A stretch of DNA of 6,772 bases, taken from assembly GCA_030450335.1 (NCBI GenBank), contig JAKDIS010000125.1, positions 1-6,772 on the forward strand, written 5' to 3'. A program made the translations under genes and the position numbers. Each line of letters starts with the position of its first letter. The first letter of the stretch is position 1. This stretch comes from Corynebacterium sp. (GTDB taxonomy: Bacteria > Actinomycetota > Actinomycetes > Mycobacteriales > Mycobacteriaceae). A model generated the notes under the pieces. That model ran no database searches. It saw only the letters and a program-made list of their open reading frames with translations, and was not told the origin of the DNA. This document shows positions 1 to 6,655 of this stretch, one piece after another.

Positions 1-172
1 GATCTGGGGTGCGGCCCTCGAAAAGACCGCGGACGTCGGACGCCAGGGCGTCCTTCGCCTGGTCGTCCAATCCTGATGGCAGCAGGTCGCGGACCGCGTC
101 CTGTGTGGGGTCGGCGAGGGTGGCGATCCGCCGGCAGACGTCGAGGGGCAGGTCGTGGATGTGGGAGGTCAT
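1..172 (-). CDS. Unrecognised protein, N-terminal 57 residues (runs off window)
   Basis: Reading from the ATG at 172-170 toward base 1 gives an uninterrupted frame starting MTSHIHDLPLDVCRRIATLA and continuing for 57 residues to the window edge, so the 3' end is missing. The visible part is acidic and helical in character (many Asp, Leu, Ala, Arg), with no signal peptide, no membrane segment and one Cys at residue 13. I do not recognise a family. The start lies 10 bases after the TGA of the membrane-protein gene, with GGA 6 bases upstream and a GGGGAG inside the last sense codons of that gene, so it is very likely co-transcribed and perhaps translationally coupled. Codons such as CCA, TCA, GGA, TTG, ACA and GAT are more frequent here than in the two large neighbours, but the sample is small. 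Existence as a gene is well supported by frame, start and spacing; function is unknown. By context it is another part of the tubulin-like system. Confidence 0.75.
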   Translation of the reverse strand, partial: MTSHIHDLPLDVCRRIATLADPTQDAVRDLLPSGLDDQAKDALASDVRGLFEGRTPD

Positions 173-191
173 GTCCTGTCCGTCACTCCCC
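173..191 (-). promoter_or_regulatory. Ribosome-binding region for the downstream gene, inside the preceding gene's end
   Basis: On the minus strand this reads GGGGAGTGACGGACAGGAC directly before ATG. GGA at 181-179 is 6 bases from the start codon and GGGGAG at 191-186 is 13 bases away. The GGGGAG is also the last Gly-Glu codons of the upstream gene, whose TGA lies between. This supports the ATG at 172 and suggests that ribosomes finishing the membrane-protein gene reinitiate here. Confidence 0.5.
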
Positions 192-3020
192 GAACCGGGG
201 GCCGTCGAAGGTGGGCGCCTCGAAGGACGGTGCCTCGAAGGACGGTGCATCGAACGTCGGCGTCTCGAAGGGGGCGGCCTCGAACACGGGCATCTCCGTG
301 GAGGTGACCGGCACGTCGGCGGCGGCCTCGGGCTCGCCGCCGAGGTTGGACAGGGCGGTGGTGCGTCCGAACTGCACCAGGGTGGCCGAGCGGGTCAACG
401 TGTGGGACGCGTCGCTGCGCGTGCGGTCGAGACGGCACACGTTCGGGTCCATCGACGTGGCGCCGTCGTTCAGCGCGACGGTCGACACCACGTCCTGCAG
501 GAAGTTGCCGGCGACCCGGTTGTCGGTGTGCAGGGTGCTGAGGAACTGCTCCTTGGTGGTGGACATCGGAGCACCGTTCTCGAAGTAGAGAACCGTGTCG
601 ATCGTCTCGGCGAGTTCGCGTCCGAAGTTCTTCGACGCCTCGGGGGAGCCGATGATCCGCGCCCAGTGCTGGCGGGTGTGGTCGCGGTCCTCCAGCTGCG
701 GGGCGACCGACCAGGCGGTCAACCGGTCGAGCGGCGAGCCGGTGCCGGCACCGGACTGGCCGCGCAGCTGCCCCTCCGGCGGGGTGTGCTCGCCGGTGTG
801 GTGCGACAGGCTGGCGGCCGCGTCCTCCATGAGGGAGTCCAGGGCGTTGGACGCCCACTGCGAGGGGAAGAGCTTCTCGCGGATGGAGTTGACCAGGGGG
901 ACGAGCTTCTCGTCGGGGACGGCGGCCTGCCCGATGCGGGTCGACAGCGGCAGCCCGGCCGACGGCGACGCCAGCCCCTCACCGGTGGACAGGTCACGGC
1001 CCAGCGGGAGCGAGATCGCCCGGCCCAGCACCGTCGACCAGCTCAGGAGCTGCCGGTAGGCGGCGATCTGGCGGTTGTAGTTCTCCATCGCCGCGTTCAC
1101 GTTCGTGCCGGTGATCTGCACGTTCGCCCGGAACAACCGCAGGTTCTCGAGGTAGCGTTCCACCCCGCGCCGGGCACGGGCGTAGGCCACCATGTGGATG
1201 ACCATCAGCACGAAGGAGCCCAGCAGGAACCAGCCCAGCGCCCAGCGCCAGTCGAAGCCGGAGAAGAAGCTGAGCTGCCACTCCGACTTGTAGTGGATGG
1301 TCGTCGAGTAGGCGAGGAACAGGATCAGCAGGAACTCGAGCCCCAGGAGGGAGAAGGTGGTCCTCGTGTAGGCCGAGTTCCTTCCGGCGGTGTCTCGGTG
1401 GTCGAGGTCGTCCAGGTTCTGCTTGTGCCGGTCGTACCTCTCCAACTGGTCGTGGACGTTGTGGCGGGACTGGTCGATCAGCCCGGTCAGGCCTTCGCCG
1501 GTCTGCCAGGCGAAGCTGCGGGACGCGGTCTGCTTCCACGCGGCGAAGTCCGCCTGGAGCTGCCGGATCTCCGGCTCGCGGGTCTGCCCGGCGACGAAGG
1601 CGATGCCCTCCTCGTAGGCGGCGGCCTTGCGCGCGTCGAAGGGACGGATGGTGGCGTCCTCCTCGGAGATGCCGAGGCGCTGGCCGAGCAGCGGGTGGAA
1701 ACCGTGGAAGGAGTCGTCGACGTCCGGGACGGCCTGCCAGCCCTGGCGGACGATGGCGCGGTTGCCCCAGGCGTCCTTCGGGGACTGCAGGTTGCCCTGC
1801 TGGCGTTCGGTGCCGTCCACCAGTGTCAGCGAGATGTCCTTGTAGGAGTCCCACATCTCGGAGAGCTGGGGGACCTCGCCGACGCGCACGCCGGACTGCA
1901 GCGCCTGGCGGCGGTACCAGGCGGCGGTGGCGGACATGTCGTCCAGCGACATCGACTGGGCGGGGGACGACGCCGAGTTCGAGACCACCCGGACCGGGGA
2001 GTCCTCACCGTAGAGGAAGGTCTGGGTCCGGTTCTCCGCGGCGCGCAGCGTGGCCTGCCCGGCCTTCTGCGCCCAGCTCTTCGGACTGCCCAGACCCATG
2101 CGGAAGTAGTCGCCGAGGAAGGAGAACAACGCCTTCCACCACTTCTTGCGCACGACCTGTCCGCTGTCCTCCGGCTGCATGGGGGTGGTCAGAGACGGGC
2201 CGTGCTCGGCGAGCAGGCGTTGGGCCATGGCCTCGGGCACGCCCTCGTCCTGTCCCAGGTAGCTGGCCTGACGTCCGTCCGGGGTGACCGGCTGCGGCAG
2301 CCGGTCGCGGACGTCGGACGCCTGGCGGCGCAGCTGGTCCTCGACCGTGGAGGCGTCGATGGTGCGGTGGTACGAGCGTGCCAGACGCACGCGGTACTCG
2401 CCGCCGGTGGAGATCGGCGCGCCGTTGTCCTCGGTCAGCGCGCAGCCGGTGGCGCTGGACCACAGGCCGGTCAGACCGCACAGCGTGGGTGCGGCGACAC
2501 TGGCGATGTCCGTGGGGTCACCGGCCCTGAGCACCGGCTCCAGTGGGGTGTGCGGGGCCTCGGAGTCCTCCGGGGCGATGGCCACGGTGGTCGGCCACGA
2601 CTGGTGGCTGGTGGGGCTCCAGTTGCCGCGCGGCACGCGGGGCAAAAGGACCCGCACGCGGCCCGGTGCCGTCGACAGGCGCGACTCGACCGCGTTGGTC
2701 CACCGGTCGACGGCACCCATGTCGAGTCCGGCGCTGGTGGTCGTGGTGTCCGTGGCGCTCTCCACGTCGAGTGCGAGGAAGAGGATGGTCCCGGAGATCG
2801 TGCGCAACGCCTGGTCGAGGGGCAGGATGCGTTGGCCGCTCCCGCTGACAACGCGTACGGAGGGCGTGGCCGCCGCCGAGTCCGGCAGCCGGGGGTCCAC
2901 CCAGTAGAACGGCTTGACCATGCCGAGCGAAGACAGGTCGGTCAGGTTGCGGCGCACCTGGTCGGCCACGGTGCCGTGGCCGAAGAAGATGACGGTCGGT
3001 GTGGTGTCGGTGGCGCTCAT
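183..3020 (-). CDS. Two-helix membrane protein with Phe-pentad tail, partner of the tubulin-like protein
   Basis: A 945-residue protein, no family recognised. Residues about 8-150 look like an alpha/beta domain: hydrophobic strands (TVIFFGHG, TILFLALDV, RVRVLLPRV) and a glycine loop at 13-17. Residues 291-310 form a basic, aromatic, potentially amphipathic helix (RKKWWKALFSFLG). Residues 465-550 are mostly helical. Two hydrophobic helices at about 555-575 and 591-614 are separated by only about 15 residues and followed by RARR, so by the positive-inside rule both long arms are probably cytoplasmic. Helical segments continue to about 665. The final 35 residues are seven five-residue repeats of P-x-F-E/D-x type. 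There is no signal peptide and no von Willebrand MIDAS (DxSxS) or Walker motif that I can see. The ATG overlaps the stop of the tubulin-like gene (TGATG); the Shine-Dalgarno match is weak, so translational coupling is likely. Inference: a membrane anchor or effector for the tubulin-like protein. The coding call is very secure; the role is not. Confidence 0.93.
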   Translation of the reverse strand: MSATDTTPTVIFFGHGTVADQVRRNLTDLSSLGMVKPFYWVDPRLPDSAAATPSVRVVSGSGQRILPLDQALRTISGTILFLALDVESATDTTTTSAGLDMGAVDRWTNAVESRLSTAPGRVRVLLPRVPRGNWSPTSHQSWPTTVAIAPEDSEAPHTPLEPVLRAGDPTDIASVAAPTLCGLTGLWSSATGCALTEDNGAPISTGGEYRVRLARSYHRTIDASTVEDQLRRQASDVRDRLPQPVTPDGRQASYLGQDEGVPEAMAQRLLAEHGPSLTTPMQPEDSGQVVRKKWWKALFSFLGDYFRMGLGSPKSWAQKAGQATLRAAENRTQTFLYGEDSPVRVVSNSASSPAQSMSLDDMSATAAWYRRQALQSGVRVGEVPQLSEMWDSYKDISLTLVDGTERQQGNLQSPKDAWGNRAIVRQGWQAVPDVDDSFHGFHPLLGQRLGISEEDATIRPFDARKAAAYEEGIAFVAGQTREPEIRQLQADFAAWKQTASRSFAWQTGEGLTGLIDQSRHNVHDQLERYDRHKQNLDDLDHRDTAGRNSAYTRTTFSLLGLEFLLILFLAYSTTIHYKSEWQLSFFSGFDWRWALGWFLLGSFVLMVIHMVAYARARRGVERYLENLRLFRANVQITGTNVNAAMENYNRQIAAYRQLLSWSTVLGRAISLPLGRDLSTGEGLASPSAGLPLSTRIGQAAVPDEKLVPLVNSIREKLFPSQWASNALDSLMEDAAASLSHHTGEHTPPEGQLRGQSGAGTGSPLDRLTAWSVAPQLEDRDHTRQHWARIIGSPEASKNFGRELAETIDTVLYFENGAPMSTTKEQFLSTLHTDNRVAGNFLQDVVSTVALNDGATSMDPNVCRLDRTRSDASHTLTRSATLVQFGRTTALSNLGGEPEAAADVPVTSTEMPVFEAAPFETPTFDAPSFEAPSFEAPTFDGPRFGE
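186..290 (-). repeat. Tandem 15-base repeat encoding seven Phe pentads
   Basis: The last 35 codons of the membrane-protein gene encode PVFEA, APFET, PTFDA, PSFEA, PSFEA, PTFDG and PRFGE, i.e. residues 911-945 with Phe every fifth residue from 913 to 943. At DNA level two adjacent 15-base units are identical (217-231 and 232-246, gcctcgaaggacggt on the plus strand), and the flanking units are degenerate copies. The repeat is acidic, proline-rich and surely disordered. The identical copies suggest recent duplication by slippage, so repeat number may vary between strains. Confidence 0.9.
739..754. repeat. 16-base perfect palindrome in coding sequence
   Basis: CCGGTGCCGGCACCGG equals its own reverse complement. 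It lies in Gly/Ala/Thr/Ser-rich codons (SGAGTGSP) of the membrane-protein gene, where G+C-rich codons easily make such symmetry. No functional claim is made. Confidence 0.3.
1179..1358 (-). other. Transmembrane hairpin of the 945-residue protein
   Basis: Encodes residues 555-614. The first hydrophobic helix is about FSLLGLEFLLILFLAYSTT and the second about WALGWFLLGSFVLMVIHMVAY. The loop between them is short and contains Lys, Glu and aromatic residues (HYKSEWQLSFFSGFDWRW). Aromatic residues cluster at the loop-side interface and RARR follows the second helix, consistent with both termini inside the cell. These are the only strong transmembrane segments seen in the window. Confidence 0.85.
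2091..2150 (-). other. Candidate amphipathic membrane-surface helix
   Basis: Encodes residues 291-310 of the membrane protein: a basic cluster RKKWWK followed by ALFSFLGDYFRMGLG. Trp and Phe with flanking Lys/Arg are typical of helices that lie in the membrane interface. It sits about 245 residues before the true transmembrane hairpin, in an otherwise soluble region. It could equally be a buried helix of a folded domain. Confidence 0.4.
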
Positions 3021-3022
3021 CA
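3018..3022 (-). promoter_or_regulatory. TGATG stop-start overlap (translational coupling)
   Basis: The TGA of the tubulin-like gene (3022-3020) shares its A with the ATG of the membrane-protein gene (3020-3018). The bases upstream (GGGTGACCTGTTC) contain no strong Shine-Dalgarno sequence, so initiation probably depends on ribosomes terminating at this point. The arrangement ties production of the two proteins together. Confidence 0.75.
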
Positions 3023-6000
3023 GAACAGGTCACCCCCGAAACCGGTGAAGGTCGGGCCGGACGTCGGGGCGGGCTGGCCGGCCGGCGGGCCGCCGGGTAG
3101 ACCACCGGGCATCCCGGCCGGCGCCGCGGGCGCCTCGGCGCGCTGCTTCGCCTCGTCGAGCCTGGTCCGCAGTTTCGCGGTCATCTCGACCACGTCCGGG
3201 GCGAGGTCGTGGAACAGCGGCATGTTCGAGGCGTAGGAACGCTCTCGCACCGTGGCCCACGGCTTCTCCTGGGTCTGCGCACCGGGCAGGCCGGAGCCCT
3301 GACCGGGGATGAAGGCGTCGGCGTTGGTGGCGTAGGACGTGAGGTAGCGGGTCACGATGCCGTGGCGCTCCTCGACGTCGGCGCCCTGCGGCGCCTGGTC
3401 GGGACGCTCGCCGGAACCCAGGAAGGTGCTCAGACGCTCCACGACCGGGTGGATGATGTTCGTGCCGTCCGGTGTGGGGCCCTCGGTGGCGTTGTCGTAC
3501 AGGCCGCGCAGCAGCTGGTAGGGGCGCAGCGACCAGGCAGGCTGGCCCTTGTCGTTGCGGGTCTGGATGTTGGCGTAGGCCAGCAGGACCGACTCGATCA
3601 CGGCCGGCATCCAGTCGATCTTGTGGCGCATCTCCTTCGGCGGGGTGAGCAGCGGGTGCGGGAAGGGCACCCACTCGGAGCGGGCGTCGTCGTACACGTG
3701 CGCACGTGCGGTCGGCAGGCCGTCGTCCTGGATGTAGATCCGGCCGGTCGCGGTGCCCACGATCCAGCCGGCGACCATCGCCTTGCGCTCGTCGTCGGAC
3801 AGCGGGACGGAGCCGGCGATCGTGCGGCTGCGGCGGTCCTTCCAGAAACCGGCGTTGTTGCGTCCGGTGCCCCATTCCTTGGCCACATGCGGGAACAGCG
3901 AGCTGTAGACCACCGGCGAGTAGTTCGGGTACGAGCCGAAGACGTCGATGTGGCGGATCTTCGTGTCCGTCGACAGTGCCCCGGTCAGCACGCTCTCGGT
4001 GGAGGGGTCCAGGTTGGTGGTCTCGTTGAGCACGGAGACCAGCTGGTCGGTGGCGGAGTTCGCCTTCAGCGGGATCTCGGAGAAGGTGTAGCGGTAGCTC
4101 TCGTCGGTGCCGTGCACCTGGCTGACCATCGTGGAGTCCACGGCGGCCAGGGGGCGGGCCTGCGCCAGCGCGGTGCTGAAAGCCTCGCGCAGGCGGGCGA
4201 TGCGGCGGGCGAAGGTGGCGTCGTTCGTGGCCTCGTCCTGCGTCATGTAGCTGCGCAGGTCGGTGCCGATGAACTTCGAGAAGTGGTAGTCGGGACGCTG
4301 GATCCACAGCCGGGACCGCTCGAGCAGCTGGGCGGGGCGGATCCGCGCGGTGAACGAACCGTGGCGCGACTCGCGCTCCTCGTGACCGGATGGGGAGGAG
4401 ACCAGGTGGCGGCTGACCCAGCCGGCACGGTTGCCGCCGGGACGTGCCGCGGCGGAGAGGGTGTTGTTCGGCGCCTTCTCCGAACCGTTGGTCTCCCACG
4501 TGCCCAGAACGACCGACTGGGAGGCGAGCTGTGTGGCGGCGGCCGCGTCGAAGACGGACGGCTCGGCGACACGCACGTCCTGCAGGACGTGGGCCTCGAA
4601 GTCGGAGGGGAAGCTGTCGACGTCGCTGATGAGGATCTCGTTGGCGGAGCCACGGAAGCGGTCGTTGATCATCTCGTCGCGGTTGCGGGGCCAGGCGACC
4701 GGGTCGTTGGTGGCCACGTCGGCGAGGTTGACGTTGACCTTCTTCTGCTTGTCGGCGTACTCGAGGTCGGCGTGGGCGTCGGTGAGTTCGCGGGTCAGCC
4801 GGCTCAGCGCGTTGTTGAGGAAGTCCTCCAGGACCGGTGCGAGGTATGCGGCCACGCGGATGCCGAAGTACTCGGTGAACTGGCCACGGTACTGCGTGGC
4901 GATGTTGTCGAGGATCTGGCCGGAACCGGTGACGGCCCCGTTGCCGGTGAGCGGCTGCAGCAGCTGGTCGATCGGCGGGGTGACCACCGCGGGGCTCCTG
5001 CCCCGGGTGGCGGCCACGTAGTTCTCCATGGGGTTGATGAGGCGCTGGCGGATGTCGTCGGCGAGCTTGTCGAGCACCTTCTCCACGAAGGGCAGGCCCA
5101 CCGAGGCGAGCTCCTCCTCGGCCATCTGGATCACCACGTCGCAGAACCGGTCGGCGAACTCGTGCACGGACGCGTACGCCGCGGTGTCCAGCTGATCGTG
5201 GACGCCCGCCGGCACGCCCGGGTCGGTGAGACGGCTGCGCACCAGCGAGCCCCATTCGGCGGCCTTCATGCCGTCGGACGCGGGCAGACGCTGGCGCAGC
5301 CACACCTTGGACTGCTCGGCTGCGGTCTCGGCGAACTGTCCGAAGAGGTGCCCGATCCAGCCGGCGATGAACTGCTGGTTGGGCTGGGACTGCAGGACCG
5401 CCTTGTTGACCCAGACCCGGTCGAGGATTCGCGGGTAACGCTCGTTGAGCCGCTTCTGGAGCTGCTCCTCACCGGTGTCCGAGCTCAGCGGGTCCATGTG
5501 GCCGCGCAGGATCCGGTCGAAGGAGGTGCGGGCCAGGCGCTGGGCGGAGTACTCCGCGTAGCGGTCGCGGCCCATGCTGAGCTGGGCGTACCCCATGGAA
5601 CCCCAGGGCATGGCGCTCCACGGCACGCGGTCGGCGTTGGCCCAGCCCAGGATGTTGCGGTCTGGCTGGTTGGCCGGCGGGTTGCCCAGGGAGTACTGCA
5701 CGAAGCTGTCCGCGGACTTCTCCGAGGACATCAGTGCTGCCAGCGAGCGGCCGAGGCCACGGAAGATGGTGTTCGGGTCGCCGTCGCCGAAGCGGGCACC
5801 GGTGGCGCCCATGCGACCGCCGATGGGGAACAGGCGGGCGAAGGTGTTGCGCGAGGCGCCGGCCTCCACGCCGAGCGCCTTGAACAGGTCCACGTCCGCC
5901 TTGGTGGAGGACCCGGTCTGGGTGGCCACGGCCTCACCGAACATGGCCAGGGCGTTCGGCCAGGCGCCGACCATGGCGTCCGACGGGAGGTTCTCGAAGA

Positions 6001-6655
6001 CCTCCGGGGTGTACATGAACACACCGGTGTGCTCCGGCTTGGCGTTCGGCAGGGTCGACAGGATCCGGCAGACGTCCAGGAACATCGAGGCACCGGCACC
6101 GCCGGCCATGGAGGAGACCACGAGGATCACCGGGGAGGCGTCCGCGGCACTGCTCTGGTGGCCGGTGATGCGGTGGTTCAGGTCGTTGAGTTCGGCGATG
6201 GTCGACGCCTCCTCGAGGACGTCCATCGCGGACTTGAGTTCCTCGCGCATCTTCGCGATCGACTGCAGGGTGAGCATGCGGCCGACCGCGCGGAACTGGC
6301 CGGCACCGTCGGAGACCGGGGTGGTGTTCGTCTCCGGTGCGCGCGGTGCCCAGGTGGCGATGTCGCCCAGGGCGCCGCGGCGGCCCAGGTACTGGGAGAG
6401 CCCCGAGTCGAAGGTGCGGTACTGCTGCTTGGAGCCGATGCCGACGTAGCGCCCACCGTTCTCGGGGACGTTGCCGAGCCCGCCCGGCCCCTTCTCCGGG
6501 TCGATCGGCACGTCGATGCTGACGAACTGCCATGCCTTCGGCAGCGAGGTCAGCGTGGGGTCGAACGACCGCAGGTGCGCCTTGAGCTGGTCGATCATGT
6601 ACGCCTGGGTCTTGGCTCCGGAGCCACCGCAGCCGACGACGAGGAACTTCTTCAC
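3020..6655 (-). CDS. Large tubulin-like (FtsZ/tubulin superfamily, Tubulin_2 type) protein
   Basis: A 1211-residue protein, about three times the length of FtsZ, predicted to bind GTP and perhaps assemble. The N-terminal ~330 residues match tubulin-fold signatures in order: T1 loop VVGCGGSGAKT at 6-16; T2-like VSIDVPID at 45-52; T4 phosphate signature VVSSMAGGAGASMFLD at 179-194, replacing GGGTGTG of FtsZ; T5-like FMYTPEVFEN at 213-222, compare FtsZ TKPFxFEG; and a T6-like PNALAMFGEA with Asn 234, a candidate guanine contact. A canonical T7 NxDxxD is not obvious; Asp 291 or 293 is a candidate. Residues 330-1170 are a large region I cannot assign, partly helical to about 640 and more strand-rich around 690-800 and 960-1000. 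Residues 1171-1200 are an Ala/Pro/Gly linker leading to the tail PTFTGFGGDLF. No membrane segment or signal peptide; cytoplasmic. The start is GTG, placed 5 bases after a strong Shine-Dalgarno site and immediately followed by the first beta strand KKFLVVGCGG. Family assignment comes from motifs and is good; biochemical activity is inferred. Confidence 0.93.
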   Translation of the reverse strand: MKKFLVVGCGGSGAKTQAYMIDQLKAHLRSFDPTLTSLPKAWQFVSIDVPIDPEKGPGGLGNVPENGGRYVGIGSKQQYRTFDSGLSQYLGRRGALGDIATWAPRAPETNTTPVSDGAGQFRAVGRMLTLQSIAKMREELKSAMDVLEEASTIAELNDLNHRITGHQSSAADASPVILVVSSMAGGAGASMFLDVCRILSTLPNAKPEHTGVFMYTPEVFENLPSDAMVGAWPNALAMFGEAVATQTGSSTKADVDLFKALGVEAGASRNTFARLFPIGGRMGATGARFGDGDPNTIFRGLGRSLAALMSSEKSADSFVQYSLGNPPANQPDRNILGWANADRVPWSAMPWGSMGYAQLSMGRDRYAEYSAQRLARTSFDRILRGHMDPLSSDTGEEQLQKRLNERYPRILDRVWVNKAVLQSQPNQQFIAGWIGHLFGQFAETAAEQSKVWLRQRLPASDGMKAAEWGSLVRSRLTDPGVPAGVHDQLDTAAYASVHEFADRFCDVVIQMAEEELASVGLPFVEKVLDKLADDIRQRLINPMENYVAATRGRSPAVVTPPIDQLLQPLTGNGAVTGSGQILDNIATQYRGQFTEYFGIRVAAYLAPVLEDFLNNALSRLTRELTDAHADLEYADKQKKVNVNLADVATNDPVAWPRNRDEMINDRFRGSANEILISDVDSFPSDFEAHVLQDVRVAEPSVFDAAAATQLASQSVVLGTWETNGSEKAPNNTLSAAARPGGNRAGWVSRHLVSSPSGHEERESRHGSFTARIRPAQLLERSRLWIQRPDYHFSKFIGTDLRSYMTQDEATNDATFARRIARLREAFSTALAQARPLAAVDSTMVSQVHGTDESYRYTFSEIPLKANSATDQLVSVLNETTNLDPSTESVLTGALSTDTKIRHIDVFGSYPNYSPVVYSSLFPHVAKEWGTGRNNAGFWKDRRSRTIAGSVPLSDDERKAMVAGWIVGTATGRIYIQDDGLPTARAHVYDDARSEWVPFPHPLLTPPKEMRHKIDWMPAVIESVLLAYANIQTRNDKGQPAWSLRPYQLLRGLYDNATEGPTPDGTNIIHPVVERLSTFLGSGERPDQAPQGADVEERHGIVTRYLTSYATNADAFIPGQGSGLPGAQTQEKPWATVRERSYASNMPLFHDLAPDVVEMTAKLRTRLDEAKQRAEAPAAPAGMPGGLPGGPPAGQPAPTSGPTFTGFGGDLF
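3023..3145 (-). other. Disordered linker and C-terminal peptide of the tubulin-like protein
   Basis: Encodes residues 1171-1211. An Ala/Gly/Pro stretch (APAAPAGMPGGLPGGPPAG) is followed by PTSGPTFTGFGGDLF. The layout, flexible linker then short hydrophobic-acidic peptide at the extreme C-terminus, parallels FtsZ, whose C-terminal peptide recruits membrane tethers. The parallel is architectural; the peptide itself is not the FtsZ one. Confidence 0.7.
4574..4591. repeat. 18-base perfect palindrome in coding sequence
   Basis: CACGTCCTGCAGGACGTG is identical to its reverse complement, with no spacer and no extension in the flanking bases. It encodes HVLQDV (residues 689-694) of the tubulin-like protein, all with common high-GC codons. 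It could be a dimeric protein-binding site but may well be chance. Confidence 0.35.

Noticed and set aside
739..754. 16-base palindrome as a possible operator
   Set aside because: It falls in Gly/Ala/Thr codons made almost only of G and C, where self-complementary runs arise easily, and it is far from any start.
183..3020. The membrane protein as the von Willebrand A partner known from some tubulin-like loci
   Set aside because: No DxSxS metal-ion motif is visible in its soluble arms, so that identity is not supported.
3023..3055. The tail PTFTGFGGDLF as a true FtsZ C-terminal conserved peptide
   Set aside because: It lacks the typical FtsZ consensus (acidic residues then IPxFLR/K-like core). 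Only the linker-plus-peptide layout is shared.
9..3236. A 1075-residue open frame on the plus strand, antisense to both large genes
   Set aside because: Its translation is rich in Arg, Gly, Val and Leu without any recognisable domain, and it runs across the junction of two well-supported minus-strand genes. High-GC third positions remove stops from the opposite strand, so this is a shadow frame.
3695..3708. 14-base perfect palindrome CACGTGCGCACGTG
   Set aside because: About one palindrome of this length is expected in a high-GC window of this size, and it lies in ordinary codons (ARAHV) of the tubulin-like gene.
3030..5303. A 757-residue open frame on the minus strand in another frame of the tubulin-like gene
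   Set aside because: The product is low-complexity Arg/Pro/Ala/Gly, the typical shifted-frame translation of high-GC coding DNA, and the true frame over the same bases continues the tubulin-like protein without a break.
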